DNA of 64,000 bases from Arachnopeziza araneosa (taxonomy: Eukaryota > Ascomycota > Leotiomycetes > Helotiales > Arachnopezizaceae), in NCBI GenBank assembly GCA_003988855.1, contig QYAI01000138.1, positions 52,330-116,329 of the forward strand, read 5' to 3'. The notes under the pieces are model-generated. The model made no database searches, was not told where the DNA came from, and was given only the letters and a program-made list of their open reading frames with translations. Shown here piece after piece: positions 20,738-32,956 of the stretch. Position 1 is the first letter of the stretch; every line of letters starts with the position of its first letter. A program made the position numbers and the translations under genes.

Positions 20738-23485
20738 TCAATTCGTTGTCTCCTCGACCTCTTCATACAGCTTCATCAGTGCAGGTCTAAAGGCCGCCAT
20801 CTTTGCAAAGTCTCCAAGTTTTACTTTCATATAGTCAAAAGCAACAATGGCAACCTGATCATTGCCTCCATCGCTATCCATAACAGGAATTTTCTGATAG
20901 CGTTGCGAGAAATGAGTTAAAAGAATACGCCTGGCATTCATTCGCTTGCCAACATCTAAAGCTTCCGCTGTAGTAGAGTGCTTTTTAGCCACTGCATCGC
21001 CTTGCAATTCATCATCAAACGTAGCCTCGTGAATAAGAAGTGTGGCACCTTGGCCAATCTGTACAAATTTATCTGAAGGCCTACAGTCTCCTGAGTAAGC
21101 CACTTTGAAGCCATTTGCAAAGTTGAAGACGACAGCCAATGCCCCATGACAGTGATGTACTGGGCAAGCTCGAATAGAAGTAAATCCTAGTTCTTGAACT
21201 TGCTCGGGTCTAGGACTGTATTCATATCTTGATTTGTTGTTCAAAACGACTGGCTGCACTCTATCATATCCATAGTCCTCGATTTGAGCGTACTCTCTGA
21301 GCCAATTCGTCATACCACTGTCCGATGCGACGGCAAGTTTATTGCTCTTCGTCGCATCGAGGTCCTTCGTCGCCTGGCTCCATGCTTTGATAACGGATGC
21401 TGTACCAAGATGGTGATCGGCGTGAAGATGACTGATCCAAATAGCCTTCAAATTTTGTAGGACATCAGGTAGCTCATCACCAAAAACACGTCTTAATTGG
21501 CCAATTGTATTTTCGCCACAATCAAATAAGAAGTTGCCATATGCTGGAATGCGAACTAATGTAGCGGAAACATTGCGATATTTGGAAGGCAAAGCAGAAC
21601 CAGTACCAAGTGCTATTATCTCCGCATCTCTGCAAGGGATATTCGATTCCTTTTCATTAATCTGGGCTTGATAATCTTGACTGCTAACGTGCATACGAGC
21701 TGCTGCGGCTAACTTGAGCACATCCTTTGGGGTCTCGTTTATAATTGTTTGAGTATCGAGATATGGAACAATACCGTCGCTTTGTATTTCAACTATTGGT
21801 TCAAGTAGCAGTTTCTGACCGCTACGCGCCTTTTCGTAATAAGAAGAAATAGTGTCACCATCGGAAGGGTTTTTATTATCAAACTTCGGTATCGGATAGC
21901 TTATTGAATCAATACAATTCAGCCGAAGAGCAGCAGAGGCTACTGATTCCAGAGCGAGGGAGTTCGAGCAGCAATCAGTTGAAGATACAATGTGTTTTAA
22001 GTCGGTGCGATCCATCATAAACTTTTGCAGCGCTTGATCGCTGAGAACCCCAGGGCCTAGAATCCAGATGATCGCTTCCACACCAACCATCACCTCTTCC
22101 GAAGACCATTCCTCGCGAGACAATAGTGGTCCAACATATGCCGAACTAGGCAACTCCACTATGGCAAAACCACCCCCTTCCTTGCTTTCCCCCAGGACCA
22201 TATCAGGGTGAACGATGTTTCCATTTGCTACCATGATGCTTTCCCCCTTTGTCAGACGGGCGAAATCCTTTCCTTTTGGCACCCCCAGTTCCATCGCTTT
22301 CTTTGGATCAAATTTACCACGTTGAGGGTGATTTTTGATGATATAGCATGTTGAGCTGGTTGCAGGTGTGGTGTGAGGAAGAGTCTCTATCATTGCACCA
22401 GGCCATGGATTTCGTACGAAAACATCGATGTCTGAGAATGCCGGGTGTTCGTTATTAGTAGGTCCCTCGTACTTCTCCAATTTGCCATTGGAGTCCCTCA
22501 CAAAGATTGTTGCAGGTAATTGGACTTGTGAAAGTTTCTGCTTAACAAGTGCGTCGAGACGCCAATTGGAATCAAACATGGCTGCTACAACCGACTTAAG
22601 CATTTCATCATACAGGCCATCTTGTTCTTGTTCTTGCTCTTGCTCTTTCCCAGCACCTTGGAATCCTCCTCCAGATGCGGAGTCTATAAACTCATCATGT
22701 CCCCTCTTCCTGATATTGCCAGGCCGTCCTTCGGGTGCAACCACCATAGCCCAGACTTTGATATTCTCGTCTTCCCATGTAGAGCTCGAATCCTTTCGGA
22801 AGCTCGAACTTTTAAACTCAGTGGTCGTAAGCGGCATGCCGTGCCTAAAAATGAACCGCCTTGCAGTTGCAAGAAGATGTGTCAAGTTTTTTCCACCATG
22901 AATGCCCAGCCTTCTGGTCTCTAGCTTGTTTTCACCTTCTTGGATATGCTTCTTCGTCTTTCCTAGATCGCTCTTCTGACTCGCTTCCTTTGATGACATC
23001 AAAGCATCTGCAAGTGTGAGAATCATCCCCATCAATCCTCCAGTCGTATTCCATCCTATGGTACCCGTCAGGAAAATGTCCCTAACTTTAAGAAGTCCAA
23101 TTTTCCTTTGAATAGCGGCTCTTTGAGTTCCCTCTGCGATGTTTCCGATTAGGTATCTCTTATTATCAAAATGCAAGAGTAAGGTTGTCCCTGGCGTGTC
23201 TGCCGTGGGAGTGCTAAGAAACTCTACCCAGCACTTCATCTTGTTATAGCCGGGAGGAAGTGGTCTAAGCAACCTCTCTTCTTTATGCAGAGCATCTAGC
23301 TTCTGGCTGCTAACTAAAACGAAACTTTCTGTCTCGTAGATATTTGAGGAAGAGTAGCCTGGAATGAATTTTCGAGGTTGACTGACAGGTCTTGAGAAAG
23401 GATTGTGAAAGAGAATGCGTGGTACTGGGTCATTGACGATGCGCCTCACGAAGGATTGTGAGGCATAGCGTAGCTGCGATTGCAT
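20738..23485 (-). CDS. TRZ1: tRNase Z, long form (tRNA 3'-processing endonuclease)
   Basis: Single exon of 915 aa, the size of eukaryotic long tRNase Z (ELAC2/Trz1). The N-terminal half is the degenerate metallo-beta-lactamase domain (PGTTLLLHFDNKRYLIGNI) with the flexible-arm region. The C-terminal half is catalytic: a phosphate-binding-like ALGTGSALPSKYRN, the zinc motif SHLHADHHLG (HxHxDH, about residues 683-689), then YSGDCRPSD (metal Asp) and THFSQRY (HxF). The enzyme cuts precursor tRNA after the discriminator base to remove the 3' trailer. The N-terminus (SQLRYASQSFVRRIVNDPVPR) is rich in Arg and Ser and poor in acids, like a mitochondrial targeting sequence, consistent with dual nuclear/mitochondrial roles of this family; that part is inference. 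Confidence 0.95.
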   Translation of the reverse strand: MQSQLRYASQSFVRRIVNDPVPRILFHNPFSRPVSQPRKFIPGYSSSNIYETESFVLVSSQKLDALHKEERLLRPLPPGYNKMKCWVEFLSTPTADTPGTTLLLHFDNKRYLIGNIAEGTQRAAIQRKIGLLKVRDIFLTGTIGWNTTGGLMGMILTLADALMSSKEASQKSDLGKTKKHIQEGENKLETRRLGIHGGKNLTHLLATARRFIFRHGMPLTTTEFKSSSFRKDSSSTWEDENIKVWAMVVAPEGRPGNIRKRGHDEFIDSASGGGFQGAGKEQEQEQEQDGLYDEMLKSVVAAMFDSNWRLDALVKQKLSQVQLPATIFVRDSNGKLEKYEGPTNNEHPAFSDIDVFVRNPWPGAMIETLPHTTPATSSTCYIIKNHPQRGKFDPKKAMELGVPKGKDFARLTKGESIMVANGNIVHPDMVLGESKEGGGFAIVELPSSAYVGPLLSREEWSSEEVMVGVEAIIWILGPGVLSDQALQKFMMDRTDLKHIVSSTDCCSNSLALESVASAALRLNCIDSISYPIPKFDNKNPSDGDTISSYYEKARSGQKLLLEPIVEIQSDGIVPYLDTQTIINETPKDVLKLAAAARMHVSSQDYQAQINEKESNIPCRDAEIIALGTGSALPSKYRNVSATLVRIPAYGNFLFDCGENTIGQLRRVFGDELPDVLQNLKAIWISHLHADHHLGTASVIKAWSQATKDLDATKSNKLAVASDSGMTNWLREYAQIEDYGYDRVQPVVLNNKSRYEYSPRPEQVQELGFTSIRACPVHHCHGALAVVFNFANGFKVAYSGDCRPSDKFVQIGQGATLLIHEATFDDELQGDAVAKKHSTTAEALDVGKRMNARRILLTHFSQRYQKIPVMDSDGGNDQVAIVAFDYMKVKLGDFAKMAAFRPALMKLYEEVEETTN

Positions 23486-24035
23486 CTAAAGTATGTGCTC
23501 TTCGCTTGTGAAACGGAAAATTCGTTCCATGAGCAGTACATATTTTTTATGTCGCGAGATAAAATTTCTGAGGGTCAAACGCGAAGAGAGCTTGTTATCC
23601 CTATCGACACGTGATCTCAGGTATCTACCTACATGCTCCCGTCTTTCATTCTCTTATTATTAATGTACACTGCCATTAATCGAGAGTATTAAATCCAGTA
23701 TTGTAACCTTTTCACTACGAGTGGCTATCTTCTAATAAAGTTGGTCCTATGACACAGAGCTAGGGATTTAAGTCACAAGAAAGCATTTTTCCAGTCTGTC
23801 AAATTGGGATTTCAAGACTGGCACGAATGCCAATGGATATAACATCCTAATTCTCGATTATTATGCTTGGTTGTTCGAAGCATATTCTCAAGTCAACGCC
23901 AAGTCAAACTTATGACTAGACAGCGAGTGCTAACTGTACAAAGTATCACCGCCCTATGCAATGAACCCACATTTAGCTGATCCAATTCTCCAACTCCCAT
24001 ACGCCGCTCCGTGTCATTCCATGCGTTATTCAAAC
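23486..24035. other. intergenic region
   Basis: Upstream region of tRNase Z and downstream region of the LAMMER kinase, both on the minus strand. AT-rich; no element was recognised. Confidence 0.5.
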
Positions 24036-26362
24036 TCAATGTCGATATCCGTTTGTCCTCGGACTTGATGTTCTATTTGAAGCAGCAAGAGCGGCAGCTT
24101 CGGCGGCTTCTGCTCTTTGTGCCCTAATTCTCATAGCTTCAGTTCCGTCGTCCGGAGTTGCTCCCTCTTTGAACCACGCGTGTTGAAGGGCTTGTTTAGC
24201 AGTGATACGTTCTGAGGGATCATAGATAAAGATCTTCTGAAGGAGATCTAAGAAGTTTCTACAGAATTTGTTATTGTCTGGGATGATCTCCTATGAATTA
24301 TTAGCATGGGCGTTAAAATTCGTTCTAGAGGAACGTACATCCAGACGTTTCATGGCTTTAACAAAGCGTCTCGAGGCTCTAGATGTCTCTGGTTGTGGAT
24401 AGTCAAGCTTTAGCCTTTTAAAGAACCTATGCTGATTAGTATGAGGTAAGTCGAGATGATGTGCAAGTTACTTACTTCGCTGCTGGATTACCGCTACTCC
24501 TCTTCGCCATAGAATTGACTTGTTGAATGAGATGGCTATCTAATCGTTTCCCACAAACCGCCTCCATCATGGCCAGATGTTCGAGATTGTCGTGTGTTTG
24601 AAACAAAGCGTCTCCAGTAAAAAATTCTACCAAAATACAACCTATGCTCCAGATATCGCAAGGAAATGACCAGCCAAGGCCGAGAATAATCTCAGGGGCT
24701 CGATAGTGCCGAGTAGAAACAACAGAGGAGTGATACTCGTCTTGGAAGGTAGCAGAGCCGAAATCGATGAGTCGAATTTCGGTGTTGAGGAGCACCCTCC
24801 GCTGAGCGGCTTGTCGGTTGACGGTTGTGGAGGACGAAGGTATCCTTCGGCTATATGTGAAAGCTTGGTAAGAACTGTCACAAAGGAGAATGTTCTCCGG
24901 TTTGAGATCAGTATGGATTAGGTTTAAGTCATGAAGAACTGTTTCGTGTTAGTATTGTGACTGCAACTAAAGTCGATGAGAGACTTACAAGCGACACTGG
25001 TGAAGAGTTGTCGTGCAAAAGCCTGGATTTGGCTGTTTGGGAATGGCACGAAAGAATTGCCCTTCAAGAAGTCGAATACACTTTGACCCAATAAGTCCAT
25101 GACAATGCATATGTGTCCCCGGTAATCGAAACAATCTCGAAGATGAATACATCTATTTCGATTTTCATGATCGTTGGCCTTTAAGGTTGACAAAACTCGG
25201 AGTTCGATTCGTGAAGCATCTCGATACTTTTGAACAGACCGTATTATCTTAATAGCGACTTGCTTGTTTCTCCTTCTATCTCGAGCTTGGACGACCTTGC
25301 CAAATGTGCCTTGGCCAAGAAGCTTCGTAACTTGATCTGATCCTCATTAGCATTTCCCAAGAAGATATCGGGAGATAACCTTACATCTTTCAGTCAAGTC
25401 AGCATCTGGCACCACAATATAATGCCCATCATCGTCATCCACTTTACTATGTTTGGTATAAGAGGTCTAAAATTTCATGTCAGTATATAATCTACCACAG
25501 AACGGCTTAACATTACGTCTGTAACTTGTTTAACTTGCACGTCTGGAGCTTTGATGGGGGGTTTTGGTGGTGGTTGGTAGTTTGTAAAGGCATCACCATT
25601 CGTCTCCTGTTCCTTCCGTTTGGCCTCGTTGGCCAACTGTAATCGTGTAGCTGTCCTCTTTCTCTTCTGACCTGGCTGAACATCGACAGCTTCGTAGCCA
25701 TTTTGACCGTTGGAAGAGTGGGATCCTAACGAGGTAGCTGCAGTGGTATGAATAGCAGAAGTGGTTCGGTCGGTAGAAGTAGTAGACCCAGAAGAGTCTT
25801 TGTACTCGGGGCTTTGATTATTTGAATGTGAAGGACCGACATGATATACTGGATCATAGACTGAGCCGACGTCATCACGCTTTCTCTTTTTTGCAGCATG
25901 TCGACTGCTGGCAGCAGCTACAGGCCGAGTAGGTTGGGTGTTTGATATGACGGAAGCGGAGGGCTCGGGAGTTGGTGAGTCGTCGATGACAATGACCTCT
26001 TTAGGAAGCCCATTTTTATAGAATTTGTGCCAATCCGGCTCTCTTGGTTCCCGGGAGCGTTGTCTCTTCTTCGGATTCGGTTTCGATAATGAAGCAGATG
26101 AGGCAGGCATGGCCGTTGGCTTTGGGTCTGGCTTTGAAGAATGTGCTGTTCCCTGGCTTGCTCGCGAGGGGTCAGGTACTCCAACGCTGGCGGATGATGT
26201 GCCGTTACTCGATGGAGTCGGGAAGTTATAGGGTGCTCCGAGCCGGCTGGCGCCGTTCAAGAGGGTATTGCTCGCTCTATAGCCACTACTCGATTGATAA
26301 TTCTGATGATGGGAGTATCCGTAGTTGGGATGATGAGGCGGAAGGGTCGATGGTGTCGACAT
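24036..26362 (-). CDS. lkh1: LAMMER (CLK/Kns1/Lkh1) dual-specificity protein kinase
   Basis: Six exons: 26362-25517, 25466-25385, 25336-24989, 24938-24476, 24426-24339, 24290-24036; 2082 nt, 693 aa, all phases consistent. About 305 N-terminal residues are disordered and Ser/Lys-rich with NLS-like clusters (KKRKRDD, QKRKRT). The kinase domain starts at about residue 310: glycine loop GQGTFGKV, VAIK lysine (Lys339), HTDLKPEN with catalytic Asp436, DFG at 484-486, and STRHYRAPE. The family signature is EHLAMME at about 545-551, matching the EHLAMMERILG motif that names the group. These kinases phosphorylate SR-type splicing factors and, in fungi, affect morphogenesis and cell cycle. The start is set at the first true ATG; an in-frame TTG lies 33 nt upstream. 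Confidence 0.94.
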
Positions 26363-28008
26363 TGCACGGCGAGAAAAGGTGTCGTTCGCACCCAAGTAGG
26401 CTCAGGCGATGGAAGAAAGAGTTAGATGGCAATTAAAATCGCCAACGAGGCCGTGATGAGAGGTGGATCTTTACAGCATTGACTCTGCAGAGTTCCACGG
26501 CCTAATGAGATGGTGTCTCAAGGTGAATTGTGCTGTAGGCGTCGAATCTGGGGCTTCTGTGTCGTTCACGGGCGCGTGGACAAGCGGTGCTGGAGTCGAA
26601 ATCCCACGTCAAACTGCGGTCATTTCGATGGGCTTTTGGATTACGTGGGGTTGGCCGTGTGTTTTAAGGACCACGAGTAACAAAATGACATCGAAATGGG
26701 GGTTGGTGGTGCAGTGGTGGAAGAGATATTCACAGTAGGGTCTCTCAAGATGTTGCGGGTTGGGCTTTTGCTTTCCCTCATCTTTGCCCCAAGCGAGGGC
26801 GAGTGCTTTTCGGCTACCTAGCGTGACGAGAGGAGCAACTCATCTCAGGATAGCACAACTACTACACCCTTATTCACTACACAATGTACTCCACGGGAAC
26901 GGCGATACCCTCGATGCTGCTGCTGGTTGCTGTTCTACTCCTGATCTGATATCTCCTCCGGTCACGTACAGCCACTTCAATGCTCGGAGCAAGCAATTGG
27001 GAACAGCAAACCAACCACGCCGCATTGGTCCCCACCCACCTGCCAGTCGGTCTCATTTATTTACCTATGAGGGAACATTCTGTGGTATTTAATCATCCAT
27101 CTTGACCTCTGCTAGGAACATGTTTGTTCGGACTTACTGTCCCTTGATAGCAATATCAAGCAACCCTGCATGAACTGATTCTCGCCACAAGAGCAGGTCA
27201 GCTCAGATGACTTCGCCATAATCATTCAAAGTACAAACATAAACATCCAAGACTACTGCTGCTGTTGATCCTGCTTACCGTTCTCCTCTCCAAATGCCCG
27301 CCTAACTCACGAATAAAAGACCTTGTCTGGTCTTGTCGTCAGCTTCAGGCGGACAAATGAGAGATTGCCGGCATTCCGCCTTGCATCTATCACTCGCATG
27401 ATTCGATTCAATTCCCCATTCTCCTACAAATACTACTTTTGCCGGTCACCGCACCCAGAAGGAACGGAGCACCACCACCACCAGCGCCACCAGACTTACA
27501 ATCGTTCAAGTTTGATGTTTTAGTTTCAAAGACTTAAGTGCGTTCTGGTCTGAGAAAGCGGGCAACTCTCACTAACCTGAACGGACTCAGTTCTTGCATC
27601 AGTCACTTTTTGCGACCCTTGAATTAACAGGATCCGTCTTAAGCATTTGCTTAATGATCGATAATATGCGAGAGAATCGTGGATAATATGATTGAATTCT
27701 TCATCATGTTTGGAACAAAGAAACAGTGAAGCAAGTAAAACCTAATATTTCTATGCAGGCTCCTTTCTGAACGTCTTGTCTTTCAATACAAAGCGTAGAG
27801 TTTGACCACGTGATCTTGTGGTTAGAGTGATGCATTCGACAAATAGTGTATTAGTAGTCAAAGGCTCCACCCTCCTTGCGTATTACGTCTCCTGTAGTAT
27901 GGCGCCACTGCGTATTGATTCTAGATGCTACAAATGTTTGACCAACGGCCCTATGCTTACTCTCTTGACTTGAGGACTTTGTTCTCAATGCGCGTCCTAT
28001 GGAAATTT
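26363..28008. other. long intergenic region
   Basis: About 1.6 kb upstream of the LAMMER kinase, most likely promoter and long 5' leader. Open frames of up to 110 codons (for example 26760-27092) lack motifs and are not supported. No repeat was recognised. Confidence 0.5.
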
Positions 28009-29205
28009 TTATATGCCCCGATTAAAGACAACCTTTCCATTTTCACCGCCTCGATCCCAAAATTCTTTTTCCAGGCTCGAGGCATCTACACTCTGCCTCT
28101 GTGGAAATGCTGCTAGAGCCAATGGTAAGGCAAGGAGGCTCGTTGTGAGAATCAAGCCAAGATTAACAGGCACTGTCAGCTTAGGATTCCGTTTCAACCA
28201 GTCTTGCTTTTGAAGTCCAACTAGAATCAACGGAGGTATCACCATGATGGGTGAACTGTTCAAGACTCTACTGAGAGCAGTTTCAGAGACTGCAAGAGTT
28301 GCTGCTTTCTTACTTTTGCCTAACGAGGCCACCGAAGACTCGGATTTCCCCTCGGCCGCTAATTTCGTTCTTTCGACTTCAGAAAGAACAGGATATACAT
28401 CGATGCCTTGTCTAATCTCTTCACCACGCATAAGAAATACATTGAGGGCACCAGCACTAGCGACAGCTGCAAAAGGGACAAGTCTAGTTAGAATTGTTTT
28501 AGTTGCAGGACTGACTCGCTTTAGTCGCGGAACAAGTGCGTTGAGTCCAAGTGCTACAGAGCAAGAAGCGCCGACAGCAAGAAAGTATGATTGAACAATC
28601 TTGGGAACCGAAAGAGGGGTTGATTTGTTGGCATTTGCGTTGTTGATGGCCACATTGAGAGATTGGTTCGCGATCTGCCAAAGGAGTGTGCCCGATGTCT
28701 GTGGTGTAATTAGCACTGTGTTTGAAAAAAAAACCCCCCCTTTAAACATACACCAAGACCCGGTGTGAGCATTCCTGCTGTGACGACTAAGTTTGAGATA
28801 ACAAAACACGACATGCGAAAAGGAAGGAATACAGGTTTGCCGGTATCTGTCTAGTAATTAGAGCTGTTCAATTATTGTGGCTAGGATGCTCGCCTGGATG
28901 TAGGGTTGAATCAACAATCTTTTTGGCTTCCCATAACTCGCTATTCATCTCATGAATTCTCCCTTGCTTGTAAGAAGCTATAAGACTTTTCGCATGCTCT
29001 AGTCCGGCACTATTGACAAGCAGCGTTCTGCATAATGTTAGCACAGATCGTGTATAATATTCAAGTGGCACCTTCTAGAGAAAGTGGCAAATTTCCCTCA
29101 CCTAGGATCGGATATCGCAGCTGAATGGCGCACTCGTCCCCAATACGACCTAAGATCATATTGAGATGCTGGGAGCTCTCGATTGCCTGGAAGTGAAGCT
29201 GACAT
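28009..29205 (-). CDS. FSF1: sideroflexin (mitochondrial serine/tricarboxylate transporter family)
   Basis: Four exons: 29205-29102, 29027-28894, 28846-28752, 28698-28009; 1023 nt, 340 aa. Family landmarks in order: LPASQYDLRSYWGRVRHSA, then the exon 2 segment LLVNSAGLEHAKSLIASYKQ, HPDTGKPVFLPFRMSCFV, and LLWQIANQSLNVAINNANAN, followed by several membrane segments and the family-like end GKVVFNRGI. Sideroflexins sit in the mitochondrial inner membrane; the animal members import serine for one-carbon metabolism. Intron 2 (28893-28847, 47 nt) starts with GC, not GT (CAG|GCGAGC), and is the only join that restores HPDTG. Intron 3 contains a run of nine A next to seven C on the plus strand. Divergent to the AIM3-like gene. 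Confidence 0.92.
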
Positions 29206-29512
29206 TTCTGACTACGTGAGGAGCTTGGTTGGCGAAATTATCGAACTAGAGGGTGTAGAGGATGCAGAAATAATATTCAACTGCGTTTGTTTAGTCCTTG
29301 ATGTGGACGACATTCCAATTGGGAGGAGAGTCCATGCTTCGCTGTTCAGAAGCTGTTCGTAAGTTTCACCGTTTAATAGGCTCCGTTATCGCTGGATGTT
29401 TTATTCTTGATTTCACTCCGACACCCTATAAATTGATACGGCCACGCTCGTTGCCCCACCAAACGTCACCTTACCTGAAGAAAAGGGTGTTTAGTTTCAT
29501 CGCCATCAAAAA
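29206..29512. promoter_or_regulatory. divergent promoter region, FSF1 / AIM3-like
   Basis: About 0.3 kb between two divergent start codons (29205 minus, 29513 plus), so both promoters must share this space. No specific site was identified. Confidence 0.45.
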
Positions 29513-30758
29513 ATGTCGGGCTTCAGAGATATTGCTAAGGGTGGATGGCATCCGAAGAGCAAAGATGGGAAGTCAAAGGAGTCATGGCGAGGAGATTTTA
29601 AAGGTGAGCACTAGCCTCCACAGTTGAAAGCTGCCACCACTTACCTGCCGTTCCATGTTTCGTACTGATAATTCTGTAGGTGTTAATCAAGTAGCAGGAT
29701 GGCTAGGTAAGGGAAAGGAAACAAACCAAGATGCTCAGGAGCATGCAAGCCGGCCACTGTCGACACTGAAAGACCCCGCCTCGTTCGGCCCTCCTCCTAA
29801 GCATCACGGCAGTGCGGCCTTTCCAAATCAATCCTCGACAGGACTTGGCGCGACTTTGTCTCACGACGAGGAAGAAGAAACTCGTTTAGAGGTGGAAGAG
29901 GCTTCGAAACCCAAGGCACCACCAGTCCCATATCGAGCAGATACCACGGGACTGTCAACATCACATCTACCTCCCCCTCCTGGACGCAAAGATGGTGGAA
30001 TCCAACAACCAACCAGTATAATGAAGTTAAAACCTCCAAGTCTGCCGCCGAGGTTGCCACCGAGGCAAATCTCTCAACCCATACCTTCCCTTACTTCCAG
30101 AAATTCTGATGCAGATCCCCATAAAGGAATACTGAATCAAGCCTCACTGAGTCGGTTGGGAGCTGCAGGAATATCTATTCCTGGGTTTGGAATTGGCCCC
30201 AGAGAGCAAGGCTCGCTTTCATCTCCCACTTCAACAACATCTCCTGTAAGCTCTTCCCATCTGAACGAACTCCAATCTCGGTTCTCTCGCCTATCTGCCA
30301 ACTCATCGACGCCTAGAAGTCCTAAAGAGGGTACGACGTTTGCAGAAAAGCAAGATGCTCTGCGAACAGCGTCGTCACTCAGGAACGACCCTTCATCAGT
30401 GTCTTTGAAGGATGCAAAGGCGGCAGTAACCACAGCAAATAATTTCCGAGAGAGACATGGGGAACAGGCAAAGGCGGGCTGGCAAACTGCCAATAACTTA
30501 AATACGAAATATGGAGTTGCAGATAGAGTGAGCTCATTTCAAACAGCATCCCAGAGTGGTTCCGTGGTGCCAGATGGGCGAAAGGCCGAAGTAGCGGGTC
30601 AGATGCAGCCAATTTCCTTGTTGGGCAAGAAAAAGCCTCCACCACCGCCTGCAAAAAAGGCAGATTTGGCAAGCATAGGGCTTTCAAATGAAGTAGGGCC
30701 ACCTCTAATACCTACATCCACCAAACCAAAGCCACAGTTCGGCGGCAATTATCAGTAA
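29513..30758 (+). CDS. AIM3: AIM3-like protein (altered inheritance of mitochondria 3 / actin-associated)
   Basis: Two exons, 29513-29603 and 29680-30758; 1170 nt, 389 aa. The N-terminal block GGWHPKSKDGKSKESWRGDF then VNQVAGWLGKGKE is the conserved head of fungal Aim3-type proteins as I recall them. Next come SRPLSTLKDPASFGPPPKH and a long Pro-rich, disordered region (PPSLPPRLPPRQ) typical of SH3 ligands. Near the end, a helical segment repeats an alanine-rich motif (DAKAAVTTANNFRERHG, AGWQTANNLNTKYG), followed by KKKPPPPPAKKAD. Yeast Aim3 is linked to actin patches and mitochondrial inheritance; that function is carried over from the family. The naming is from motif memory, not a search. 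Confidence 0.75.
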
Positions 30759-32186
30759 AACATTTGTGGTAATTCAATCTGGGTGTCTTCTTTGTATGTG
30801 TTGAACGTCTCTTGTTACTCACTCGGGTTTGCAGTTCTTAGGTTGTCTCCATTAGTAAAGAGTTATCTGCTTTAACACATGCGTACACTGTAAGAAATAT
30901 TGAGCAAGGTCAGGAACTTGATAATTTATCTCACTCTATTTTTGATCTTACCATTTTGAAACATCGTCAGCCAAGCTCTTTGGAATTAAAGATAAAGAAG
31001 GCTCCTAACCGTCTGGGGGATTACCAGCTCCAGAAACTTTTGTCAGTTCAAACTACCACACCTGGTTACATACCGAACCTCAGACGCGTGCTTTTGACAG
31101 TAGCTTGCTCAACATCATATTTAAGGCCATGATAGTCACTGAGCATATCAAATTTGATAACCCTACAGTAAGTGTTAGGAAAAGCCAGCCTACCTTTAAT
31201 ATCGCGTCGAGTAGTAATTAATTTGCCTTCTCGGCGGGCGGAGCTGCTGCTGATAGCACCTGATTTATCTTGATCAATAGGGTGAGCTCAATTCTTACCC
31301 AAGTGTACGCGGATCTCATGCCTAGATAATGGCGCCCCAGGGAAAAGCTCTTGCCTTCCGATTTTATCACCGCCTCTGAAACACGCTCTTTGAATGGCCT
31401 TGTACAATAAAACGGCAGGATATAAAGAAAGTCAGAAGCACTTAAATTCATTGAACAATGCAGCTAGATCTGCCATTGGAAAGGAATGGCCTTTGGAGCT
31501 TGAAAATGCTGCAGCGAAACTCGGATTGAGCGTAAAAGAAAAGGTTGACTTCGTACTTAATTTTCATCAAACTAGTACTGTGTCGGTAATAGTTCAAAGT
31601 GTATGTAACATACGTACGAGGGAAGTCCGCTAAATTTGGGTGATGGAGAGTAATGAAACATTCCCTATCCATCTTGCGTATATTTCCCGCTTTTAATTGA
31701 AAATAGGTAGGGAATTCGAACTTTTTATTTGTAATATATATATTTAGCTCCTGTCAGCGTCGACATGTCGCATGATTATTTCATAAGGATAAATTGAGCG
31801 ACCTCGCGGCTCCTTCTAGTCGACCGCTTCGGTTACTTACACAAGGCAACCCCCACCTCTCTTTGAAAACTTGGAAGCGAGTTGAGAGGCCTCCCAGAAG
31901 CTTGGAGGCTTTCCCCAAATTGGATTGTAATAGAGAATAGAACAAGGAGGGGAGAGGTAAAGGAGAATTTCATGTCGCTTAATGAATCGAGACGAAGCAA
32001 AATCAGATGATTTGTCGACTAAGGGAGTCTCGTCAGGAATACAGTACAAAGGTAGATAAGTGTAGGTGTTTTCTATGTGATGCTTAACACTAGGAATGTC
32101 AGATCTCAAGATCAGGCCTTGGCCATCGTTGTTCCACTGCTTGCACCACTGAAATGAAATGTTTGCCAACCATGATGACGATTCAT
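30759..32186. other. convergent 3' region, no supported gene
   Basis: About 1.4 kb between the 3' ends of the AIM3-like gene and TCTP. A plus open frame at 31394-31633 (79 codons) has no recognised motif and is not annotated. The rest is AT-rich. Confidence 0.5.
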
Positions 32187-32956
32187 CTAGACCTTCATCT
32201 CAGTGAGACCATACTTCCAGACAGTGACAAAAGGCGTAACTCCATCCTTACGATAGTTCATGAGAACGACCCTATGCTGGTCAGCAATCTGCTGTTTAAA
32301 CGAGGAGAGCACAACTTACATCCCATCAGGATCCATCGATTCGCCAGTATAGAAATCGTAGTCTTTGAAATTGGCTACAATCTTTTTGGCATATGCTTGA
32401 GCACCTTTCTCGAAAGTGGTGATGGTTTCCTCATTAGCTCCATTATTTTTCAATGCCTCTTTGACTTGCTTCATGTAGGCTAATATTTGATTAGTTGTGA
32501 GAGACTTGATCGTGTGCAAGCGACAAACTTTTGAGATGTGAGAGGTATTGCTTCTTGTCAAATGAAGTGGATTGAAGTCGAAATGAATTGACAACATTAT
32601 TGACTTGCAAAGCTCCATCCTCTAGGCCTTCTTCGGCCTCCTCAGCAGAAGCATTGGCACCAGTGTCTGTACGCCCGTATCAGCGGAGCTCGTGAGCATC
32701 TCGGAGAAAGGTCTACATACTGACTTCGACGGCGCTGAGAGTGATCATGGCACAGTCAACCTCAAAAACGGCACCATCGACTTCCTTGATATCGTAAGAA
32801 TCGGAAATTATTTCATCGCCTGTGATGATATCCTAGAGCGCAAAGTTAGCACTCATCCCCACACAGTAGACTTTCGTAGACAGCGGTGCAGTCGGTGCGG
32901 GGTCGCAGGAAGAGACGCGCAGAGATAGAGTGCTGGCTGACCTTGTAAATGATCAT
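32187..32956 (-). CDS. TMA19: translationally controlled tumour protein (TCTP/Tma19)
   Basis: Five exons: 32956-32942, 32832-32721, 32666-32529, 32479-32320, 32271-32187; 510 nt, 169 aa, the usual family length (about 170). The first exon is only 15 nt and codes MIIYK. The conserved blocks are IITGDEIISDSYDIKEVDG, SFDKKQYLSHL, FYTGESMDPDGMV and the terminal NYRKDGVTPFVTVWKYGL. TCTP is a small, abundant, cytosolic ribosome-associated protein tied to translation and stress responses in fungi. All splice phases agree. The short first exon directly after the start is typical of the family in filamentous fungi, as far as I know. Divergent to SUR2. Confidence 0.96.

Noticed and set aside
29706..30758. 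Reading the AIM3-like gene as starting inside exon 2
   Set aside because: The upstream exon at 29513-29603 splices in phase and supplies the family's conserved head.
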